In this document: piece by piece, positions 35,225 through 43,774 of the stretch
How positions within the stretch are numbered: the first letter of the stretch is position 1
Layout: every line of letters starts with the position of its first letter
Source of the DNA: Vicinamibacterales bacterium
GTDB lineage: Bacteria > Acidobacteriota > Vicinamibacteria > Vicinamibacterales > 2-12-FULL-66-21
Assembly (NCBI GenBank): GCA_035699745.1
Contig: DASSPH010000010.1
Location: forward strand, 62,001-126,000
DNA length: 64,000 bases
Direction: 5' to 3'
Notes under the pieces: model-generated
The model's input: the letters and a program-made list of their open reading frames with translations, nothing else
The model's database searches: none
Told to the model about the DNA's origin: nothing
Made by a program: the position numbers and the translations under genes

Positions 35225-36376
35225 TCAGTAGACGTCCAGCTTCAGCCTCCGCGCCTTCTTCATGTCGCTCAGGTACTCGGCGGCCTGCTCGGGCGTCCGA
35301 GCGCCTTGCGTTTCGATCACGTGGAGCAGTTCGCGCTGCACGTCGTTCGCCATCCGCGCCTTGTCGCCGCAGATGAACACGTGCGCCCCTTCCTCGAGCC
35401 AGGCGTAGAGATCGCGGGCCGCTTCCCGCATCCGATGCTGCACGTAAATCTTCTGCGGCTGATCGCGGGAGAACGCGAGATCGAGCCGGAGCAGGCCGTG
35501 CTCCTGCCAGGCGGTGAACTCCTCCTCGTAGTAGAAGCCCCAGCGGCGCGACTGCTCGCCGAAGAACAGCCAGTTCCGCCCCGGCGCCGCGATGGCGTCG
35601 CGTTCCTCCAGGAAGGCGCGAAACGGCGCCACGCCGGTGCCGGGCCCGATCATGATGATCGGCGTCGACGGATCCGCCGGCAGTGCGAAGTGCTTCTGCG
35701 CGTCCTGGATGTAGACCGGCGCCGCCGTGCCGAGCGGCCACCGCTCGTTCGCAAACGTGGAGCCGACGCCGAGGCGCAGGCGGCCGCGCACCTCATAGGT
35801 CAGCGTCAGCACGAGCAGGTGCGCTTCGCCGGGATGGCGCCGCTGGCTCGACGCGATCGAATAGAGGCGCGGCTGCATCGCACGGAGAAGGCCGAGGAAG
35901 TCCTGGGCCGCGAACCGTGACCCGGGCGCGTCGTTCAGCACGTCCAGCACGTCGTGGGAGTTGTCCACCGCCTGCAGGTACTCCTTGAGCTGTTCTTCGT
36001 TCCCCTTCTGCAGCAGCTGAGCGAACGCGTCCGCGCCCTGGACGACGCAGGCCTCGAGCAGCCGGCGGCTCGGGATCGACAGGTCGAACTTCGTGCTCAG
36101 CGCTTCGCGGAACGTCAGCGTGTCGCCGGCGGCCGCCACCGGCTCGGTGCCGGGCGACTCCAGCCGGTTCAGGACGGCGTCCACGAGCGAATCCGGGTTG
36201 CGCGCCCAGACGCCGAGCGCGTCCCCCGGACGGTAGGTGAGTCCCGCCTCGGCGAGCGAGATGACGTGGTGGTGCGTGTCCTTCGCCGACCCGGGCGGCG
36301 TCAGGCGATGGCTGCGCACCCGCGCGGCCGGCACGGGAAGTCGCTGGCTGTACCCGGGCAGGACTCCGGCGCTCAT
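35225..36376 (-). CDS. FAD/NADPH domain reductase (CysJ/cytochrome P450 reductase-like, no FMN domain)
   Basis: 383 residues corresponding to the C-terminal two-thirds of diflavin reductases: a connecting domain (YRPGDALGVWARN), FAD motif RLYSIASS, NADPH motifs GPGTGVAPFRAFLEER and FFGEQ, and the aromatic C-terminal residue (DVY). The flavodoxin domain of CysJ is missing, and no separate flavodoxin is adjacent. It may reduce a distant flavodoxin, ferredoxin or sulfite reductase. The ATG overlaps the stop of the oxidoreductase upstream (ATGA). The frame stays open upstream but only as an overlap with that gene. Confidence 0.88.
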   Translation of the reverse strand: MSAGVLPGYSQRLPVPAARVRSHRLTPPGSAKDTHHHVISLAEAGLTYRPGDALGVWARNPDSLVDAVLNRLESPGTEPVAAAGDTLTFREALSTKFDLSIPSRRLLEACVVQGADAFAQLLQKGNEEQLKEYLQAVDNSHDVLDVLNDAPGSRFAAQDFLGLLRAMQPRLYSIASSQRRHPGEAHLLVLTLTYEVRGRLRLGVGSTFANERWPLGTAAPVYIQDAQKHFALPADPSTPIIMIGPGTGVAPFRAFLEERDAIAAPGRNWLFFGEQSRRWGFYYEEEFTAWQEHGLLRLDLAFSRDQPQKIYVQHRMREAARDLYAWLEEGAHVFICGDKARMANDVQRELLHVIETQGARTPEQAAEYLSDMKKARRLKLDVY

Positions 36377-37359
36377 CGCGTCGCGCGCCCCAGGCAGCGA
36401 TCCATCACCCACGACGCGCGCGCGCCGCTTTCCGCGGTCGACTCGCAGCGCCCGCGGCCGCGCAATTCGTCGACGATGGTCTGAATCAGCGGCTGGTGCA
36501 CGTGCGCCGGGTTGCGGACCGGCAGCGTCTGCCGCTCGCCGTCGGCGCGAGTGACGACGAGATCCGTGTCGGCGAAGATCGGGGCTGCGATCGTCCCGTC
36601 CGTGCCCGTGATCGCCAGAACGTCGGTCTTCGCCGCGGCGTTGAAGTTCCACGTGCCCGTGCCGCTCAGGCGTGCGTCGAAGCGGTACGCCGCGTTCGTG
36701 ACGTCCTCGGCCGCGTAGGTGCCGCCGGTGTTGAGCGGAAACCCGCACGCGTCGGCGATCGGTCCGAAGAGGAAGTCGAGCAGGTCGACGCAGTGGGACG
36801 CGAGGTCGAAAAACAATCCGGCGCCGGCGCGCGCCGGATCGAACCGCCAGTTCGACGCCGCCTCGCCGCGCGCGAGGCGATCGGTCACCTGGACGTGCAC
36901 CGACGTCACCTGGCCGATTGCGCCGGATCGCAGCAGTTCGCGCAGCGTCAGGAACCGGGGAAGCGCGCGCCGGTAATACGCCACCCACAGGGGTACGCCG
37001 GCGCGGGCGAAGGCGTCGATCATCCGCCTGCACTCGGCGTGGCTGCGCGCCATCGGCTTTTCGACGAGACAGGGCTTGCCGGCGGCGGCGACGCGGACGG
37101 CAAGCGCTTCGTGCGTGTCGGGCGGCGTGGCGATGTAGACGGCATCGACGTCGCCGTCCGCGATCAGCATCCCGGCGTCGTCATACGCGCGCGCGACGCC
37201 GTGGCGGCGGGCGTAATCCTCGGCCTTCGCGCGGTCGCGGCGCATCACCGCGGTCAGCGCCGACCCTTCCGCCCGCTGGAAGCCGGGGCCGCTCTTCACC
37301 TCGGTGACGTCGCCGCAGCCGACGATGCCCCAGCGCACCGGTCCGGACAATCGGTTCAT
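36373..37359 (-). CDS. Gfo/Idh/MocA-family oxidoreductase
   Basis: 328 residues with an N-terminal Rossmann fold (WGIVGCGDVTEV), VYIATPPDTHEAL and the catalytic-region VEKPMARSHAE, then the beta-sheet dimer domain. These NAD(P)-dependent enzymes oxidise or isomerise sugars and inositols. No sugar-uptake genes are near. It forms a two-gene operon with the reductase. The start lies about 10 bases after a TACGAT hexamer. Confidence 0.9.
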   Translation of the reverse strand: MNRLSGPVRWGIVGCGDVTEVKSGPGFQRAEGSALTAVMRRDRAKAEDYARRHGVARAYDDAGMLIADGDVDAVYIATPPDTHEALAVRVAAAGKPCLVEKPMARSHAECRRMIDAFARAGVPLWVAYYRRALPRFLTLRELLRSGAIGQVTSVHVQVTDRLARGEAASNWRFDPARAGAGLFFDLASHCVDLLDFLFGPIADACGFPLNTGGTYAAEDVTNAAYRFDARLSGTGTWNFNAAAKTDVLAITGTDGTIAAPIFADTDLVVTRADGERQTLPVRNPAHVHQPLIQTIVDELRGRGRCESTAESGARASWVMDRCLGRATR

Positions 37360-37443
37360 GGAAGGACGAATCGTAGCATTTCGACGGTTCCGGCCCGCGG
37401 CGTGCGGCGGCAGGCGGTGGTCAGGCGGCTGCGCCCCAGGCGA

Positions 37444-38472
37444 TCAGCCGCCGCGGGTGTGCATCTCGAGGTGCGCGTCACGCCGGAGGGCGGCGACGGG
37501 GATGAGCACGTCCCGGGCGGGGAAGCCAAGCCGTTCTTCGGCGCCTCGATCGGCGCGCATCGACCAGACCGTGCGAATCAGGTGTGACAGCTCCGCCAGC
37601 GTCGCCCCTTCGCGGAGCGGATGCCGCAGATCGAGTCCGCCGCGGGCGTAGAGACACAGCAGCCACAAGCCGTCCGCCGTCAGCCGGCTGCGGTCGCACG
37701 CCGCGCAGAACGGCTCGGTCGTCGACGCGATGATGCCGAACGTGGTGCCGTCGCCCAGCCGGAAGCGTTCCGCCGGCGCCGAATCGCGGCCCGGCAGCGG
37801 TTCGGCGGGCCCGTACGTCTCGGCGAGCCGCGCCAGAATCTCGCGCCGCGACAGCACCGCGTCCATCGACCAGTGCGTCGCCCCGCCGACGTCCATGTAT
37901 TCGATGAAGCGGATCTCCGCGCCGATCGATCGCGCGAAGGCGAGCAGCTCGTGCAGCTCGTCGTCGTTACGGCCGCGTATGACGACGGTGTCGAGCTTGA
38001 TCGAATCGAAGCCGGCGCCGGCGGCGGCGTCGATGCCGGCGAGCACCGCCGGCAGCTCGTCGAAGCGCGCCAGCGATTGAAAGCGGTCGCGCCGCAGCGT
38101 GTCGAGGCTGATGGTGATCCGGTGCAGGCCCGCGGCGCGCAGCGCCCCGGCCTGGCTCGCGAGGAGCACGCCGTTGGTGGTGAGCGCGAGATCGCGGATC
38201 GCGGGCTTTGCCGCGATCAGCTCGACGAGGCGCGGCAGATCGCGGCGGAGGAGCGGCTCGCCGCCGGTGATGCGGACGCGATCGACCCCTTCGGCCGCGA
38301 ACGCGTCCACCAGCACGGCGATCTCCTCGAAGTCGAGGATGTTCTCGCGCGGCAGCCACGCGTAGTCCGTTTCGGGCATGCAGTACTGGCAGCGCAGGTT
38401 GCAGCGGTCGGTGACCGACACGCGGAGACTGCGCAGCGGACGGTCGAAACGGTCCAGCGCGGGGATGGTCAA
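37444..38472 (-). CDS. moaA: GTP 3',8-cyclase MoaA
   Basis: Radical SAM enzyme of 342 residues, first step of molybdenum cofactor synthesis. The N-terminal cluster motif is C24-X3-C28-X2-C31, the second cluster CAACDRSRLTADGLWLLC (CX2CX13C), and the conserved Gly-Gly C-terminus is present. The TTG at 38472 is chosen because it gives normal family length and lies just after a GATAAT hexamer; the frame is open far upstream, but that is a shadow of the permease gene. The product is needed by MsrP. Confidence 0.92.
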   Translation of the reverse strand: MTIPALDRFDRPLRSLRVSVTDRCNLRCQYCMPETDYAWLPRENILDFEEIAVLVDAFAAEGVDRVRITGGEPLLRRDLPRLVELIAAKPAIRDLALTTNGVLLASQAGALRAAGLHRITISLDTLRRDRFQSLARFDELPAVLAGIDAAAGAGFDSIKLDTVVIRGRNDDELHELLAFARSIGAEIRFIEYMDVGGATHWSMDAVLSRREILARLAETYGPAEPLPGRDSAPAERFRLGDGTTFGIIASTTEPFCAACDRSRLTADGLWLLCLYARGGLDLRHPLREGATLAELSHLIRTVWSMRADRGAEERLGFPARDVLIPVAALRRDAHLEMHTRGG

Positions 38473-38495
38473 GCTTCCATTATCGCAGGGACGCC

Positions 38496-41150
38496 TCAGG
38501 CCCGCAGCGCGCGGCTGGGATCGAGGCTGGCGGCGCGCCTGGCCGGGATGAAGGCGGCGATCAACGCCACCGCCGCGAGGACGGCCGCGACCCCGGCGAA
38601 CGTCAGCGGATCGTTCGGCCGGACGTTGACGAGCTGACTGGCGATCGCCTGGGCGGCGAGGCTGGCGCCCAGCGCACCGGCGACCACGCCGGCCGCCACG
38701 GGAAGCGCCGCCTGGCGCACGACCAGCTTCAGCACGCTGCCGCGGGACGCGCCCAGCGCCAGGCGGATGCCGATCTCCGAGGTCCGCTGAGCGGCGAAGT
38801 AATTGATGACGCCGTAGATCCCCACCCCGGCGAGCAGCAGGCCGACCGCGCCGAGCAGCGCGAGCAGCATCGTGTTGAACCGCGCGGTGTCGAGCGTCGC
38901 CGCCATCCGCTCTTCCATCGTGCGCTCGGCGAACAGCGGCACGCCGGGATCGACGCCGGCAATCGCGCGCCGCACCCCGGGCGCGAGCCCCGCCGCATCC
39001 CCGTCGGTCCGCGCCGCGACGAACAGCGACCGGCGCGTCCAGTTCCAGGCCGTTTCGTCGAGCTGCGCCAGCGGCTGATAGAACTCCAGGTCGACCGGTC
39101 CGGCTGGCCCGCGCCAGCGCACGTCGGCGACGACGCCGATGACGGTCTTCGGCCCCCGGGGTGAGGAACCGTTGACGCGGCGGCCGATCGGATCCTGGTT
39201 CGGCCACAACCGCTGCGCGAGCGTCTGGTTGACCACCAACACCAGCGGTGCGCCGGCACGATCGCCGTCGTCGAAGCCGCGGCCGCGGACGATCGGCAGG
39301 CCCATCACCTCGAAGTACGCCGGCGAGACGAACCGCGCCATGCTCTGGCGCACGTTGCGCGGCTCCGGAGCCTCCCCGTCGGGGACCAGTCCATTCGAGA
39401 ACGTGCCGACGCCGGGAACGTTGGACGCCACCATCGCGGCACGGACGCCGGGGACGCCCTTCACCCGCGCCTCGATCTCTCGCGCCGCCTGCAGGACCGC
39501 CGCGGCGGATTCGTACTTGGCCGCGGGCAGCGCGAACCGCCCGGAGAACACTCCCTTCGGATTGAAACCCGTGGGCACGCGCTGGGTTTCGATCGCGCTG
39601 CGGATCAGCAGGCCCGCGCCGACGAGCAGAATCAGCGCGAGCGCCACCTCGGTGGCGATCAACGCCGATCGGACGAGATCGCGCGCGCTGCGCCCGCCGG
39701 CGCCGCGCGCCGCCTCTTTCAGCGTGCTGTTGATGTCCGTGCGCGAGGCGCGCCAGGCGGGCAGCAGGCCGAACACCACGCCCGCCAGCACTGCGACGGC
39801 GCCGGCGAATCCGACGGCGGATCCGTCCAGCCGCGCCTGTTCGAGCCGCGGGACGCCGGCCGGGGCGTAGGCGACGAGGAGGCGGATCAGTCCGCGTGCG
39901 AGCGCGATGCCGACGGCGGCCGAGACGAGGCTCAGCACGACGCTCTCGGTGAAGAGCTGACGGACCAGGCGTCCCTGCCCGGCGCCGAGGGCGCTCCGCA
40001 CCGCCAGCTCCCGGGCGCGGGCGGCGCCGCGCGCCAGCAGCAGGTTCGACACGTTGCCGCAGGCAATCAGCAATACCGCCAGCACCGCGGCGAGCAGCAC
40101 CACGAGCCGCTGCGCGTAATCGCCGACGAAGCTGGCCATCAGCGGCGCGACCGTGAACGTGCGCTCGGCGTTGTCCTTGGGGAACCGCTGCGCCAGATTC
40201 GCGCCGACGGTGCTCAGGTGCTGTGCCGCCTGCTGGATCGTGACGCCGGGACGCAGCCGTCCGTACACGGTCAGGAAGTGCTCGTCGTGCATCCCTTTCC
40301 GCTCCGGCGTGAATGCGATCGGCACCCACAACGCCTCGGAATCGGCCGTGAAGTCGAACGATTCCGGCATCACCCCGACGACGGTGTACGGCCGGCTGTC
40401 GAGCGTGAGGGTGCGGCCGAGCACGCCCCGATCGGCGGCGAACTGGCGCGTCCAGAACCGGTGGCTGAGCACCACGACCTGGTCGCGTCCGGGCTCGTCT
40501 TCGGCCGGACCGAACACGCGCCCCAGCGCGGGCGGCACGCCCCACACGTCGAAGAAGCCGCCGGTCGCGCGCACGCCGATGACGCGCTCGGCCCCTTCGT
40601 CGCGCGCCAGCGTCATGCTGGCCCCGCTCGCGGCCGCGACCGCCTGAAACACCGTCTGCTCGGCCGCCATGTCGACGAAGTTGCCGGCCGACACGTTGCC
40701 GCGCCCGAGATCGCGCCAGGACGAATGCACCTCGACCAGGCGATCCGGCTCGGGCACCGGCAGCGGCCGGAGCACGACGGCGTTCAGCGTGCTGAAGATG
40801 GCGGTGGTGGCGCCGATCCCCAGCGCCAGCGTGGCCACCGAGACGGTGGTGAAGGCGCGGGCGGCGAGCATCTGGCGGACCGAAAAGGCGGCGTCCTGCC
40901 GCAGCTCGGAGACATATTGCGCGATTCGCATGCGTTGCTCCCGTCGATGACCGATGGCGCGGCACTCGCGCCGGGCCCGCCGCAGATCGCCGAAGCGATC
41001 GAGGGCGGCGCGGTGCGCGTCCGCCTCGCTCATCCCGTTGGCGATGAGGTCGCGGCGGCGCATCGCCAGATGGAACTCGAGCTCGGCGTCGACTTCCTCG
41101 TCGACGGCGGGGCGCCCGAGGCGAAGCGGAAAGCGGGTGCGGAAATCCAC
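38496..41150 (-). CDS. ADOP-type ABC permease, module 2
   Basis: 884 residues with the same plan as the module-1 permease. A soluble N-terminal region (ELEFHLAMRRRDLIANGMSEADA) leads to a first MacB/FtsX block (LALGIGATTAIFSTLNAVVLRPLPVP split over its helix) and a second block ending ARRAASLDPSRALRA. It is encoded 7 bases after its PadR regulator and 23 bases before moaA. Sequence identity with module 1 is moderate by eye, so this is not a recent duplication. Confidence 0.92.
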   Translation of the reverse strand: MDFRTRFPLRLGRPAVDEEVDAELEFHLAMRRRDLIANGMSEADAHRAALDRFGDLRRARRECRAIGHRREQRMRIAQYVSELRQDAAFSVRQMLAARAFTTVSVATLALGIGATTAIFSTLNAVVLRPLPVPEPDRLVEVHSSWRDLGRGNVSAGNFVDMAAEQTVFQAVAAASGASMTLARDEGAERVIGVRATGGFFDVWGVPPALGRVFGPAEDEPGRDQVVVLSHRFWTRQFAADRGVLGRTLTLDSRPYTVVGVMPESFDFTADSEALWVPIAFTPERKGMHDEHFLTVYGRLRPGVTIQQAAQHLSTVGANLAQRFPKDNAERTFTVAPLMASFVGDYAQRLVVLLAAVLAVLLIACGNVSNLLLARGAARARELAVRSALGAGQGRLVRQLFTESVVLSLVSAAVGIALARGLIRLLVAYAPAGVPRLEQARLDGSAVGFAGAVAVLAGVVFGLLPAWRASRTDINSTLKEAARGAGGRSARDLVRSALIATEVALALILLVGAGLLIRSAIETQRVPTGFNPKGVFSGRFALPAAKYESAAAVLQAAREIEARVKGVPGVRAAMVASNVPGVGTFSNGLVPDGEAPEPRNVRQSMARFVSPAYFEVMGLPIVRGRGFDDGDRAGAPLVLVVNQTLAQRLWPNQDPIGRRVNGSSPRGPKTVIGVVADVRWRGPAGPVDLEFYQPLAQLDETAWNWTRRSLFVAARTDGDAAGLAPGVRRAIAGVDPGVPLFAERTMEERMAATLDTARFNTMLLALLGAVGLLLAGVGIYGVINYFAAQRTSEIGIRLALGASRGSVLKLVVRQAALPVAAGVVAGALGASLAAQAIASQLVNVRPNDPLTFAGVAAVLAAVALIAAFIPARRAASLDPSRALRA

Positions 41151-41157
41151 CGACCGC

Positions 41158-41490
41158 TTAGACGGTCAGCAGCACCCGGGAGATGGCAGCGGAGAAGCGC
41201 GCCCACTCCGCCGTGCTCGCGGCGAGACGCTTCCGGCCCGCCGGCGTGATCCGGTAGAACTTGGCCTTCCGGCCGAGCTCGGAGGTGCCCCAGCTCGCCT
41301 GAATCAGTCCGCGCTGTTCCATTCGATACAGCGCCGGATAGAGCGATCCGTCCTCCACCTGCAGCACGTCGCCGGTGCTGTCTTCCAGCCATCGCGCGAT
41401 CGCGTACCCGTGGCGCGGACCGCCGGCGACCGCTTTGAGGATCAGGCTCTCGAGCGTGCCGTGGAGGAGTTCGCTGGACGGAGCCGCCAT
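41158..41490 (-). CDS. PadR-family transcriptional regulator (module 2)
   Basis: 110 residues; LLHGTLESLILKAVAGGPRH and EDGSLYPALYRMEQRGLI are PadR hallmarks. It starts at ATG 41490 or the GTG directly before it (41493). The promoter lies immediately upstream, so the message has essentially no leader. It probably represses itself and the permease. Confidence 0.92.
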   Translation of the reverse strand: MAAPSSELLHGTLESLILKAVAGGPRHGYAIARWLEDSTGDVLQVEDGSLYPALYRMEQRGLIQASWGTSELGRKAKFYRITPAGRKRLAASTAEWARFSAAISRVLLTV

Positions 41491-41496
41491 CACCAG

Positions 41497-41526
41497 ATTA
41501 TCTGGGTGTCATGGCTAGATTGTCAA
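41497..41526 (-). promoter_or_regulatory. Promoter of padR 2
   Basis: On the minus strand TTGACA (41526-41521), an 18-base spacer, and GATAAT (41502-41497). The start codon follows within 3-6 bases. A palindrome CCAGAT-T-ATCTGG (41493-41505) overlaps the -10. The first 11 bases, TTGACAATCTA, are identical to those of the padR 1 promoter. Confidence 0.75.
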
Positions 41527-41916
41527 GGTATCGGGGGACGACGGTGTTCTTCCATACGGCACTGCGATGAACGCGGCGACGAACAGCATGCCGAGCAGCA
41601 GATCCGGCGCCGCCGTCATCGCGGCGTCGGTCGCGATCGCGCCGCGCGAGTAGAGCGCCGCCACGGTGGTGACGTGGCCGAGCTTCTCGACGATGGCGGG
41701 AATCATCAGCCACCGGTAGCGCGGGGGGTCGGAGCCGATGACGAGGAACGCCAGCTGCCACGCGAGCGCGACCGAGATGAACCCGTAGAAGAAGTGCGGG
41801 TAGTCGAGCGGCGGCGGCCACGGCTTGCCGGTGATGTCGACGAGGAAATACAGCGGGACGAGGACGAGGATCCCCCACACCCCCGCGCCGATGAAGACAA
41901 ACTTCGCGAACTTCAT
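41515..41916 (-). CDS. Small integral membrane protein, unknown function
   Basis: 133 residues with four predicted transmembrane helices (starting near 6, 43, 70 and 106). I do not recognise a characterised family. The gene's end overlaps the padR 2 promoter region, so transcription of one may influence the other. It is divergent from the M20 gene with 77 bases between. Confidence 0.65.
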   Translation of the reverse strand: MKFAKFVFIGAGVWGILVLVPLYFLVDITGKPWPPPLDYPHFFYGFISVALAWQLAFLVIGSDPPRYRWLMIPAIVEKLGHVTTVAALYSRGAIATDAAMTAAPDLLLGMLFVAAFIAVPYGRTPSSPDTLTI

Positions 41917-41980
41917 GGTCCCCTACCATAACTCCGTCGGGCGGCCTTCCATTCCGCCCCTGGCGGCGCGCGCCGATGGA

Positions 41981-41986
41981 TATAAT
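41981..41986 (+). promoter_or_regulatory. TATAAT -10 box before the M20 gene
   Basis: A perfect TATAAT lies 7 bases before the ATG at 41994, so the transcript would start at or next to the start codon. No clear -35 is seen. Confidence 0.5.
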
Positions 41987-41993
41987 TCCGGCG

Positions 41994-43622
41994 ATGAAAC
42001 GAGCTGGCTTGTTCGCCCTGATGATGACGGTGGCGGCGTTGGCCGTCCCGATGGCCCAGAACCCGGCGCCGCGTGCGGCCACTCCGAAGCTGGACGCCCT
42101 GAAGCAGGAGGCCGCGGCCGACGTCGAGCAGCGGGCCAGATTCGCGCAGGAGATGGTCGACCAGATCTTCAGCTACGGCGAGCTGGGATTCCAGGAGGTC
42201 GAGACCAACCGCTACCTGATCGACATCCTGAAGAAGAACGGGTTCGCGGTGACCGAAGGGGTCGCCGGCGTGCCGACGGCGTTCTGGGCCACGTGGGGAT
42301 CCGGCAAGCCGGTGATCGCGCTGGGCTCCGACATCGACGGCATTCCGCAGGCGTCGCAGAAGCCGGGCGTGGCGTATCACGATCCGCTGATCGAAGGGGC
42401 GCCCGGCCATGGCGAGGGGCACAACTCGGGGCAGGCGGTGAACATCACCGCGGCGATCGCGGTGAAGAAGATCATGGAGCGCGAGAAGCTCCCGGGCACG
42501 ATCCGCATCTGGCCCGGCACCGCCGAGGAGCTGGTCGGGACGAAGGCGTACTTCGTCCGCGCCGGCCTGTTCAAGGACGTCGACGTCGCGCTGTTCACGC
42601 ACGTGGACGACTCGCTCGACGTGTCGTGGGGCGCGCGCTCGGGCACCGGCCTGGTGTCGGTCCAGTACTCGTTCCAGGGAGAGACGGCGCACGCGGCGGG
42701 CTCTCCCTGGCGCGGCCGCAGCGCGCTCGACGCGGTGGAGCTGATGGACATCGGCTGGAATTTCCGCCGCGAGCACCTGCGCCTCAGCCACCGCTCGCAC
42801 AGCGTGATCGTCGACGGCGGCGATCAGCCGAACGTCGTCCCGCGGACCGCGTCGGTCTGGTACTACTTCCGCGAGATCGATTATCCGAACATCAAGCAGC
42901 TGTGGGAGACCGGCGACACGATGGCCAAGGCGGCGGCGATGATGGCGGGGGTCGAGCTGCTGCCGTCGAAGGTGCTCGGCAGCGCCTGGCCGCAGCACTT
43001 CAACCGCACGGTTGCGGAAACCACCTGGGCCAACATCCAGAAGGTCGGGATGCCGAAGTGGAGCGAGAACGATCAGCAGCTCGCGCGCGCGCTGCAGAAG
43101 GAGCTGAAGAACGCGCGAACCCCCGGGCTCAACGAGCGGATCGGCAACAGCCTCACCGGTCCGGTCCAGAACAACACCGGCGGCGGATCCGACGACATCG
43201 GCGACGTGTCGTGGAACGTGCCGACGGTGACGCTGCGCTTCCCCGCGAACATCCCCGGCCTCCCCGGCCACAACTGGGCGAACGCGATCTCGATGGCGAC
43301 GCCGATCGCGCACAAGGGGGTCGTCGCCGGCGCCAAGGTCCAGGCGATGACGATGCTCGATCTGGTGTCGCGCCCCGAGCTGGTCGAGCAGGCGTGGAAG
43401 TACTTCCGCGAAGTGCAGACGAAGGAGACGAAGTACGAACCCCTGCTGCGCCCGCAGGACCAGCCCGCGATCTGGCTGAACAAGGCCACGATGGAGCGCT
43501 ATCGGCCGGAGATGAAGAAGTATTACTACGACCCCTCGCGCTTCCCGAGCTATCTCGATCAGCTCGGAATCAAGTACCCGACAGTGAAGAATCCCGGCGC
43601 CCAACTCCCGACGCCCGACTGA
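41994..43622 (+). CDS. Secreted M20-family amidohydrolase (AbgB-like)
   Basis: 542 residues with a signal peptide ending AVPMAQNP. The two-metal M20 core shows GSDIDGIP, GEGHNSG, GTAEELVG and the C-terminal PGHNWANA region. The dimerisation insert (YSFQGETAHAAGSPWRGRSALDAV) is that of the AbgB amidohydrolases, which cleave p-aminobenzoyl-glutamate and related amides. The TATAAT upstream favours ATG 41994 over the ATG at 41976, which would precede the transcript. Its last codons run into the repeat element before hisS. Confidence 0.88.
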   Translation: MKRAGLFALMMTVAALAVPMAQNPAPRAATPKLDALKQEAAADVEQRARFAQEMVDQIFSYGELGFQEVETNRYLIDILKKNGFAVTEGVAGVPTAFWATWGSGKPVIALGSDIDGIPQASQKPGVAYHDPLIEGAPGHGEGHNSGQAVNITAAIAVKKIMEREKLPGTIRIWPGTAEELVGTKAYFVRAGLFKDVDVALFTHVDDSLDVSWGARSGTGLVSVQYSFQGETAHAAGSPWRGRSALDAVELMDIGWNFRREHLRLSHRSHSVIVDGGDQPNVVPRTASVWYYFREIDYPNIKQLWETGDTMAKAAAMMAGVELLPSKVLGSAWPQHFNRTVAETTWANIQKVGMPKWSENDQQLARALQKELKNARTPGLNERIGNSLTGPVQNNTGGGSDDIGDVSWNVPTVTLRFPANIPGLPGHNWANAISMATPIAHKGVVAGAKVQAMTMLDLVSRPELVEQAWKYFREVQTKETKYEPLLRPQDQPAIWLNKATMERYRPEMKKYYYDPSRFPSYLDQLGIKYPTVKNPGAQLPTPD

Positions 43623-43746
43623 CGCCCGAGTCCCGACGCCCGGGCTTCCAGAAGCTCCAGCCATCCCCTTGGGAGTTTTGGGAGTTCCGGGACCCTTGGG
43701 AGTTTTGGGCGTTGGGCGTTCCCTGGGCGTTGGAAGTTGGGAGTCG
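43592..43746. repeat. Inverted word-array element between the M20 gene and hisS
   Basis: The left arm (43592-43643) repeats CGCCCAACTCCCGACGCCC-like words and covers the end of the M20 coding region. The right arm (43669-43746) repeats TTGGGAGTT and TTGGGCGTT words, the inverted forms. The whole can fold into a long imperfect hairpin. The hisS start follows 28 bases later. Confidence 0.75.
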
Positions 43747-43774
43747 GCCGTTGACGGGGCAGTAAACTGTAAGG

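Noticed and set aside
36377-37033. N-terminal extension of the FAD/NADPH reductase that might supply the missing FMN domain
   Set aside because: The residues are Arg-rich shadow sequence of the oxidoreductase gene with no flavodoxin motif; the ATG at 36376 overlaps the upstream stop as expected for coupling.
38473-40965. Large in-frame N-terminal extension of MoaA on the minus strand
   Set aside because: The extension lies in another frame of the ADOP permease gene and has no domain; MoaA of normal length starts at the TTG at 38472.
43751-43768. TTGACG and TAAACT before hisS as a sigma-70 promoter pair
   Set aside because: Only six bases separate them, too short for a -35/-10 pair; only the -10-like hexamer is kept as evidence.
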